Part shown: positions 6,478-11,282 of the stretch, in pieces
Numbering within the stretch: position 1 is the first letter of the stretch
Layout of the letters: every line of letters starts with the position of its first letter
Origin: Methanosarcinales archaeon
GTDB taxonomy: Archaea; Halobacteriota; Methanosarcinia; Methanosarcinales; Methanogasteraceae
Direction: 5' to 3'
Length of the DNA stretch: 11,282 bases
Assembly (NCBI GenBank): GCA_003661105.1
Contig: QMVM01000040.1
Coordinates: 1-11,282 of the forward strand
Position numbers and translations under genes: made by a program
Notes under the pieces: model-generated
The model's input: the letters and a program-made list of their open reading frames with translations, nothing else
What the model was told of the DNA's origin: nothing
The model's database searches: none

Positions 6478-8259
6478 TCACGAGCTAATCTTAATATTTC
6501 CGACCGCTGCCTGCAGAATCATCAATACATCAAGCGATGTAACTTTGCGATCCCTGTTTACGTCCGCCGCTTCGTCATAAGGGCTGCTGCCGATTGCAAT
6601 CCGGAGCGCGATCGCGGCGTCTGAGGGGGTGATCTTACCGTCGTGGTTGAGGTCACCTTTTGTCGGGCTACCTATTGAAACGAATCCCGTATCGGGTGCG
6701 CGATCGTAAATTAGATCCTCATCACCTGCCTCAATTGCGGTCTCGACATGTATATTCATCGCGCCAAGCGTCATGCCCAAAAACTCCGCTGGAACGCTTA
6801 AGTACATTTTATTCCCCAACATTGTTATCAGATGGGTTGCATCTCTCACATCAGGACCCTCTCCAAAGTCTCCGACGATGTTGGCACCAAGGTTACCCTC
6901 ATACATAAAGTAAATGAAGGAATAGTCAGGTACACTGTCAGGATCCTGATCTGTGTCAAATACGACCGTTGTAACTGCTCCATCGTCCAGACTGAGGCTA
7001 CTGTAAGCAACCGTAACCAACAGGACATTTCCTGCAGAGCATACATCAACCCCAGTTAGATCGTCACCATCAAGTCCAAATCCCGACGAGTCGCCAGCCG
7101 GGTCCGTGATAGTTACTTTGGGATATGTGCAATTGAGCAGTGGTTTGATGGAGCCATCGCTGGTGTCCAGTGCACCACATCCGAAATCTGGCACACTATC
7201 GATGTCGCCACTAAGTGACCCCTGAAGGGTGAATGAGTCGATCACAACATCCATATTTCCATCATCATATCCGAGCAAGCCTAGCGGAATCCCAAGAAAA
7301 ACTTGATTCGCCACAACCTTGAAAGTGGCATCGTTATATGGCACACCAAGCAACACTCCTTCTGTCGGTGTAAAACCTGATTCAGTCAAATCAGACTCAT
7401 AGTCGATTTTTGTGATACTGGCATCAGTTCCTGTCAATCTACCAATGGCATACTCAATCCGGTAATCAATACCATATGTAGGTGGCGCCTGTTCCGTGTT
7501 GGTGAAACCAGTAGCAAGGTTCTGATCCGCATCTACAAATATCCATCCGGTAAGATCCTCGCCATAAGATAAATCATCGGGTTCTACGTTTTGATTGTAC
7601 GTAACCACGATATTTACGATTCCATTCTCTACGTCTACATCAAGACCGGTCATGTCCGGAGAAGCTGAATCTCCTGCAAGATCTGTGATAGTCCCGCCGG
7701 CAAGTGAATTTCCAGGATATGGAATCCTGACCGAGCCATTGAGTGTATTCAGCACACCAGAATCAGGTGCACGATCGAAATGGAGAGCTTTGGCAAATTG
7801 AGTATGAGTAGTAACAAAAATGTCCATATCTCCGTCGTCATTGCCCAGCATTGTCAATGGGATTGTTATGCTGATCTGATTTCCGGTTACATCGAGTGTG
7901 TTCGGATCTACAGTATCATCATTGATGGTTACGGATTTGATAGGGTCTGCATAAACGATATCGATGACATCGTATAGATATACATAATCCGATCCGGTAC
8001 CATCAAGATAACCTGTAGTATAATTTTGATCTGCATCTATGAATACGGCACCAGCGATATGCTCATCAATAAGGGAGTCCGTGCACGTGATAACAACGAT
8101 GAGATCTCCTTCGCTTGCAGTGGCAGTGAGCTCAGTGATATCAGGGAAAGAGAAATCACCGATAGGATCTGTGGTAGTTGCGGTAGCTGCGTAACCTCCG
8201 CTGATTAATAGTGTGCCAATCAACACGATTGCTGCTGGCAGTGTTTTGTTGTGATTCAT
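6478..8259 (-). CDS. Secreted triple-repeat protein with C-terminal dockerin
   Basis: 593 residues. A signal peptide covers about 1-25 (LPAAIVLIGTLLISGGYA). Three homologous beta-rich repeats follow at about 30-175, 191-372 and 383-530. Each opens with TDxxGD, has a hydrophobic strand pair, then a DADQN- or DTDQD-type acidic loop after a hydrophobic strand (FIDADQN at 73-79, FVDADQN at 241-247, FDTDQD at 434-439), then N-x-(V/I/M)-x-x-x-(I/V)-P-x-x-(L/F)-L-G, and closes with PD(S/F/T)G (165-168, 357-360, 522-525). The pattern resembles DOMON- or CBM9-like beta-sandwich domains that bind ligands or sugars, but I cannot assign it. A complete dockerin occupies about 535-586: loop 1 DLNHDGKITPSD (536-547) is canonical, loop 2 DVNRDRKVTSLD (566-577) has Arg for the usual Gly at position 6. 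The ATG has GAGGT (8265-8269) 5 nt upstream. No catalytic motif is seen. Likely a binding or structural component anchored through cohesin. Confidence 0.88.
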   Translation of the reverse strand: MNHNKTLPAAIVLIGTLLISGGYAATATTTDPIGDFSFPDITELTATASEGDLIVVITCTDSLIDEHIAGAVFIDADQNYTTGYLDGTGSDYVYLYDVIDIVYADPIKSVTINDDTVDPNTLDVTGNQISITIPLTMLGNDDGDMDIFVTTHTQFAKALHFDRAPDSGVLNTLNGSVRIPYPGNSLAGGTITDLAGDSASPDMTGLDVDVENGIVNIVVTYNQNVEPDDLSYGEDLTGWIFVDADQNLATGFTNTEQAPPTYGIDYRIEYAIGRLTGTDASITKIDYESDLTESGFTPTEGVLLGVPYNDATFKVVANQVFLGIPLGLLGYDDGNMDVVIDSFTLQGSLSGDIDSVPDFGCGALDTSDGSIKPLLNCTYPKVTITDPAGDSSGFGLDGDDLTGVDVCSAGNVLLVTVAYSSLSLDDGAVTTVVFDTDQDPDSVPDYSFIYFMYEGNLGANIVGDFGEGPDVRDATHLITMLGNKMYLSVPAEFLGMTLGAMNIHVETAIEAGDEDLIYDRAPDTGFVSIGSPTKGDLNHDGKITPSDAAIALRIAIGSSPYDEAADVNRDRKVTSLDVLMILQAAVGNIKISS

Positions 8260-8381
8260 ATTTTACCTCACTTTTATGTATTCGGCTATTTTTTATTGGG
8301 CGGGCTGTTGCTTATCAGCCTCCAAAAGCCCTCTCCGCGCCACCCCGCATTAAAATGCAAGGCATCCGCGCACAGTTTTAC

Positions 8382-9371
8382 TTATGTATCTATCTTTTCT
8401 TTCATCTTGCTTATTGGTTCTCCAATTGGTTTGTAAATCACTATGACTTCAAAATCCTCATCCTTTTTCCACTCCTTATTGGTTATGCCCCCAGAAATTG
8501 CCCTAATCTCAACACAAATGGATTCACCGTCTATTTCAATTGCATCCTTTTCCTGTTTAATCACTTTTTCCATATTTATAACCATTTCATCAGTTGCTTC
8601 AAAAACATCCTTTTTACTGGTACCTGCACATGCGACGGGATCAATTTTTGTCTTCTTTTTATTCGCCTCTATTATCATTCTGACATCTTTTAGATATATA
8701 TTATTACCCTCTTCGTGTTTGATTCTAATTTCATCCACAGTTGCTTTTATTATTTTTAACTGTACGATTGGTTTTATTACAAGACCGATCTTTATCTTTT
8801 TAAATGTATCGAAGTCAATATCGCCCATCGCATACCGCTTTTTTGCAATGTCTAACGGATCCACGTCTTTAAGCCATGTAAACGTCTTAATCCTTTCAAC
8901 CAAACGAGAACCAAAATAGAATCCTATTATGACTGTATATACATAAAGAAAGTTTTGAGTAAAGTTTCCAATTGCTTGTATAGGTACCGTTTGAGCTGTA
9001 ATATTAAGTGCAGTGATATTGGATGTAACATTTGTAGCCAAATGTGTAGTTTTATCAAATGACAGTGATAATAACATAATGTACACAACTGTAAGGGATA
9101 TTACTATAGATTTTCTGACCTCCCCTCTACTTAATTTAGTTCCTAAATTGTATTTTGAAGAGAATGCAAAAATTAACGGAATAACAAAGCTAACTATACC
9201 TACGATAGGGATTACGAGAAACTTATAAGTGGCTATTTTGTTCTCTACGCCCCATATAGGTGCATATGCTATTGCAATAACAACTAATGTTGCAATATCA
9301 CTAAAAAATACTGCTGCTTTTGCATCCCCGAACAAGAATTTTTTCGCTTTATCTATCCAATCTTCTTTCAT
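8382..9371 (-). CDS. Multi-pass membrane protein with SHOCT-like motif
   Basis: 329 residues and clearly more AT-rich than its neighbours, with many AAA and ATA codons. Four membrane helices are predicted at about 24-40, 49-71, 87-104 and 140-154. The loop between helices 3 and 4 carries four N-glycosylation sequons (N114-V-T, N118-I-T, N123-I-T, N136-F-T), which suggests it faces outside. Residues 169-194 (DVDPLDIAKKRYAMGDIDF, ending TFKKIK) match the SHOCT motif, a short helical oligomerisation element often found after membrane segments. The remaining 135 residues are a Lys/Glu/Ile-rich soluble domain that should be cytoplasmic and that I do not recognise. A very strong ribosome binding site precedes the ATG. 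The next gene on the same strand starts 122 nt downstream, so cotranscription is possible but not shown. Composition suggests recent acquisition. Confidence 0.8.
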   Translation of the reverse strand: MKEDWIDKAKKFLFGDAKAAVFFSDIATLVVIAIAYAPIWGVENKIATYKFLVIPIVGIVSFVIPLIFAFSSKYNLGTKLSRGEVRKSIVISLTVVYIMLLSLSFDKTTHLATNVTSNITALNITAQTVPIQAIGNFTQNFLYVYTVIIGFYFGSRLVERIKTFTWLKDVDPLDIAKKRYAMGDIDFDTFKKIKIGLVIKPIVQLKIIKATVDEIRIKHEEGNNIYLKDVRMIIEANKKKTKIDPVACAGTSKKDVFEATDEMVINMEKVIKQEKDAIEIDGESICVEIRAISGGITNKEWKKDEDFEVIVIYKPIGEPISKMKEKIDT

Positions 9372-9380
9372 TTTTTACTT

Positions 9381-9390
9381 TCACCTCCTT
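9381..9390 (-). promoter_or_regulatory. Strong Shine-Dalgarno site of the SHOCT membrane protein
   Basis: On the minus strand AAGGAGGTGA lies 9 nt before the ATG at 9371. It is the best anti-Shine-Dalgarno match in the window and fixes the start codon. Confidence 0.75.
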
Positions 9391-9413
9391 TTAAAGTCAC
9401 TATACCCCTCACT

Positions 9414-9424
9414 TAAGTATAAGG
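9414..9424 (-). promoter_or_regulatory. Possible TATA box for the SHOCT membrane protein
   Basis: The minus strand reads CCTTATACTTA centred near 9419. An archaeal start about 26-27 nt downstream would fall near 9392, giving a short leader just long enough to include the ribosome binding site. Supported by position and composition only. Confidence 0.35.
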
Positions 9425-9665
9425 CTTGTATATGGCGATTTTGCATTTTTACAATGTGCATCGGCATGTTCGCTATGGCAAGTCAACAACGATACCATTA
9501 ACCCATCAGGTGGTTCGCATCGCCCCATACAATGTGATCAGTGACTGCATGATACTTAACACCTGCTTGAATTACCTTAAGGCATCCTGCAAAACCATAT
9601 CAGCGAGACTAAAACGCCATGTCACACCGCAAGTTTATCACCTATCGAGTATATAACTACCCTTC
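9425..9665. other. Intergenic region upstream of the beta-CASP nuclease gene
   Basis: I see no convincing gene. A 76-codon plus-strand frame beginning with TTG and a shorter minus-strand frame overlap each other without a ribosome binding site. The right end holds two TATA-like words before the ATG at 9666: TTTATC near 9634-9639 and TATATAA at 9650-9656. Only the first has archaeal spacing for transcription starting close to the ATG. Confidence 0.4.
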
Positions 9666-10919
9666 ATGAATTGCTCGCTACGGTTTCTTGGCGGATGCGG
9701 AGAGGTTGGCAGGTCAGCAGTCCTGATCGACGACGACATCTTGCTCGACTACGGGATGAAACCGGGTGCGTCGTCCGACTATCCTCCGTCGTATCCCTTA
9801 AACGGAATCCGCCCGCGAACGATCATTATCTCGCATGGGCATCTCGACCACTGCGGCGTGGTGCCGAATATCATGGACATCCACCCGCAGGTATATAGCA
9901 CGCCGATCACCAAACACCTCACAGCGTTTCTTGCAAAGGACACGCTCTCGATTGCGAGGCGTTCCGGGCAGATGCCGCTTTTTGATTCGCAGGACATCCA
10001 GGAGTTCATGCAGTCTGCCCGCATCATTGATTACAGGGATCGCTTCGAGTGCGGCGAATATACCGCGCAACTCTACGATGCAGGACACATCCCCGGCTCG
10101 GCATCGATCCTTCTCGAATCCGAAAACGGAATACGGATACTCTACACCGGCGATGTGAACCACACTGATACGCGTCTTTTGAACCGAGCCTGCCCACAGC
10201 CGAAAGCCGATGTCATGATCACCGAGAGCACGTACTTTGGCACCGACCACGCACCGAGAAAGGAACTGGAACAGGAGTTTGTGGACTCGATCCGCGATAC
10301 CTTAAATCGCGGCGGCAATGCGATCGTCCCGTGTTTCGCGATCGGGCGGACGCAGGAGGTTCTGATGATCCTGCACAAACACGGGCTGCACCCTTATGTT
10401 GATGGGATGGGTGTTGATGTCTTGCGAAGATTTATCCAGTATCCCGAATATCTGCGCAATTCGAATGCGCTTCAGCAGGCGTTTGACAACGCAACCGTGG
10501 TGAAACCGGAGAGGCGGGCGCAGATACTCAAGAACTCCCTCATCGTCACGACCGCGGGAATGTTAAATGGTGGACCCGCGCTCTTCTATCTCGGCAAGAT
10601 CCACGACGACCCCGAGAGCAAGATCCTTCTCACCGGATACCAGGTCGAGGGCACCAATGGCTACCACGCACTTGCACACAAACGCCTGACCGACAGAAAT
10701 CGGGTGCTTTCCCTACGCATGACTGTGGAGCAGTATGATTTCTCTGCGCACAGCGGCGACACCGATCTTAAGAGGTCGGTGCAAAAATTTTGCGATCAGG
10801 GCGGCGAGTTTGTGTTTATGATGCACGGCGACCGCACAGAAGAGTTTGCAGCATGGGCCGACGAATGTAAGATCGATGCGACTGCGCCTGCAAACGGCGA
10901 TGAATTCACGATCGACTGA
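9666..10919 (+). CDS. Beta-CASP metallo-beta-lactamase ribonuclease, archaeal CPSF2-like
   Basis: 417 residues with the full set of motifs of a zinc-dependent RNase of the CPSF73/RNase J superfamily. An N-terminal strand carries FLGGCGEVGRS (7-17). The metal-binding motif HGHLDH (57-62) is followed by motif 3 H141 (DAGHIPGSAS) and motif 4 D163 (TGDVNH). Beta-CASP motif A is E187 in TEST, PCFAIGRTQE (222-231) follows, motif B is H362 in FSAHSGD, and motif C is H387 in MMHGD. All catalytic positions are present. No N-terminal KH domains occur, which separates it from aCPSF1, and the sequence style (GEVGRSA, FSAHSGD) fits aCPSF2 (COG1236) better than archaeal RNase J. Role: endo- and/or exonucleolytic RNA processing or decay in the cytoplasm. 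The start is fixed because the conserved FLGG strand begins at residue 7. The stop lies 13 nt from the 3' end of the convergent tRNA gene. Confidence 0.93.
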   Translation: MNCSLRFLGGCGEVGRSAVLIDDDILLDYGMKPGASSDYPPSYPLNGIRPRTIIISHGHLDHCGVVPNIMDIHPQVYSTPITKHLTAFLAKDTLSIARRSGQMPLFDSQDIQEFMQSARIIDYRDRFECGEYTAQLYDAGHIPGSASILLESENGIRILYTGDVNHTDTRLLNRACPQPKADVMITESTYFGTDHAPRKELEQEFVDSIRDTLNRGGNAIVPCFAIGRTQEVLMILHKHGLHPYVDGMGVDVLRRFIQYPEYLRNSNALQQAFDNATVVKPERRAQILKNSLIVTTAGMLNGGPALFYLGKIHDDPESKILLTGYQVEGTNGYHALAHKRLTDRNRVLSLRMTVEQYDFSAHSGDTDLKRSVQKFCDQGGEFVFMMHGDRTEEFAAWADECKIDATAPANGDEFTID

Positions 10920-10927
10920 GGCACGGC

Positions 10928-10932
10928 AAAAA
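10928..10932 (-). terminator. T-run after the tRNA gene
   Basis: On the minus strand TTTTT follows directly after the discriminator base G73. Oligo-T is the usual archaeal termination signal. It sits just 8 nt beyond the stop of the convergent nuclease gene. Confidence 0.5.
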
Positions 10933-11034
10933 CGACGAGAGGGGGATTTGAACCCCCGAGGTGCGAGGCACCACTGGATTGTTGCACAATACAATTTAGC
11001 AATCCAGCGCCATACCGGGCTTGGCTATCTCGTC
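10933..11034 (-). tRNA. tRNA-Ser(GCT) with a 17-nt intron
   Basis: Minus strand. The acceptor stem GACGAGA/TCTCGTC pairs fully, with T8-A9, a D-stem of GCC/GGC, an anticodon stem of CTGGA/TCCAG with loop TTGCTA-A (anticodon GCT), a long variable arm GGTGC-CTC-GCACC, and a T-arm GGGGG-TTCAAAT-CCCCC. The discriminator is G. The long variable arm and G73 are serine identity features. An intron of 17 nt interrupts the loop between positions 37 and 38 (10980-10996). A canonical bulge-helix-bulge forms: TTGC (32-35) pairs with GCAA inside the intron, leaving 3-nt bulges TAA and CAA at the two splice sites. CCA is not encoded. The mature tRNA would be 85 nt before CCA addition. Confidence 0.95.
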
Positions 11035-11063
11035 ATGCAGGAGTACTGATTTGTGGGTGCTGG

Positions 11064-11079
11064 TATTAATATTTTCCGA
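11064..11079 (-). promoter_or_regulatory. BRE/TATA promoter of tRNA-Ser
   Basis: The minus strand reads TCGGAAAATATTAATA, a purine-rich BRE-like CGGAAA followed by an AT-rich TATA element centred near 11069. Transcription starting 26-27 nt downstream would begin near 11042, about 8 nt before the tRNA 5' end, as is usual for archaeal tRNA genes. Confidence 0.6.
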
Positions 11080-11117
11080 AGGTTTGGGGGTGACATGGTA
11101 TATCAGACTCGATCTCG

Positions 11118-11167
11118 GCGGTTACCCAAAACCCGGCGACTTTTTGATATTTTTGAAATAGGAGTCT
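11118..11167 (+). repeat. Dispersed intergenic repeat, copy 2
   Basis: Begins GCGGTTACCCAAAACCC, continues GACTTTTTGATATTTTTGAA and ends GAGTCT. It aligns to 3335-3388 in the same orientation. It lies about 85 nt upstream of the tRNA 5' end on the opposite strand. Confidence 0.65.
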
Positions 11168-11257
11168 TTTTATTATTTTCTGGGAACGTCGGATTGTCTT
11201 ACGCAACCACAACTGCCATAATGGAGCACTGTCGATATGAAAAGTCGTTTACACCGA

Positions 11258-11282
11258 TAATCTGTGTCCATCTGTGTTAATC
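11258..11282 (+). repeat. 10-nt-periodic TCTGTGT repeat, cut by window edge
   Basis: TCTGTGTCCA and TCTGTGTTAA follow each other as a 10-nt tandem, preceded by TAA and followed by TC. From memory, intergenic words of this kind are abundant in many environmental prokaryotic genomes. The unit may continue beyond the window. Confidence 0.45.

Larger units (their letters stand above)
11080..11282. other. Gene-poor right edge
   Basis: No gene is supported. The plus strand is open for 75 codons (11053-11280), but it runs antisense through the tRNA promoter and across two repeats and has no recognisable product. The stretch holds copy 2 of the dispersed repeat and a 10-nt-periodic repeat at its very end. 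Confidence 0.45.

Noticed and set aside
9498..9599. Short minus-strand open stretch with protein-like sequence (YHAVTDHIVWGDANHLMG)
   Set aside because: Only about 34 codons between stops, no start or ribosome binding site, and no family match I can name; perhaps a gene remnant.
11053..11280. 75-codon plus-strand ORF at the right edge
   Set aside because: It runs through the tRNA promoter and two repeats, has no ribosome binding site and no recognisable product.
1..11282. CRISPR array, complete insertion sequence or toxin-antitoxin pair
   Set aside because: No regularly spaced repeats, no intact transposase and no recognisable toxin or antitoxin gene were seen.

Overview
The window looks archaeal, most likely a methanogen- or ANME-related euryarchaeon. 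Three things point that way. A serine tRNA is interrupted by a short intron with a textbook bulge-helix-bulge. TATA boxes lie at archaeal distances from start codons, including one apparently leaderless gene. A KH-less beta-CASP ribonuclease of the archaeal CPSF2 type is present. Two secreted proteins carry dockerin modules, which are known from some euryarchaea. The exact lineage is an inference and cannot be fixed from the sequence alone.

Layout, left to right. Positions 1-680 (minus) hold the 5' part of a secreted surface protein ending, as far as seen, in a DUF11-type repeat. From about 700 to 2050 is a decayed stretch: an optional small ORF directly abutting the surface protein, a frameshifted remnant of an Rpn/PD-(D/E)XK nuclease gene, a nest of inverted repeats, and a 41-codon ORF that has a good ribosome binding site but only a CTG start. 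At 2059-3171 (minus) is a secreted endonuclease/exonuclease/phosphatase-fold protein with a C-terminal dockerin. A divergent intergenic region with a dispersed repeat copy separates it from the large UPF0182 membrane protein (plus, to 6275). That gene converges on a second dockerin protein (6478-8259, minus) built of three related beta-rich repeats. Upstream of it on the same strand is an AT-rich membrane protein gene with a SHOCT motif (8382-9371). The right end has the beta-CASP nuclease (9666-10919, plus), a convergent intron-containing tRNA-Ser(GCT) (minus), and a gene-poor edge with the second copy of the dispersed repeat and a 10-nt-periodic repeat.

How the genes relate: there is no single operon. 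The common theme is the cell surface, with a DUF11 protein, two dockerin-tagged secreted proteins (one probably a nuclease), a seven-helix protein with a large C-terminal soluble domain, and a membrane protein with a sequon-rich loop. The two dockerins are closely similar in protein and in DNA words, which suggests a common cohesin partner elsewhere in the genome. The nuclease and tRNA genes at the right are housekeeping RNA genes. I did not find a clear new multi-gene defence or metabolic system. The most interesting items are the dockerin pair, the unassigned triple-repeat protein, and the dispersed repeats.
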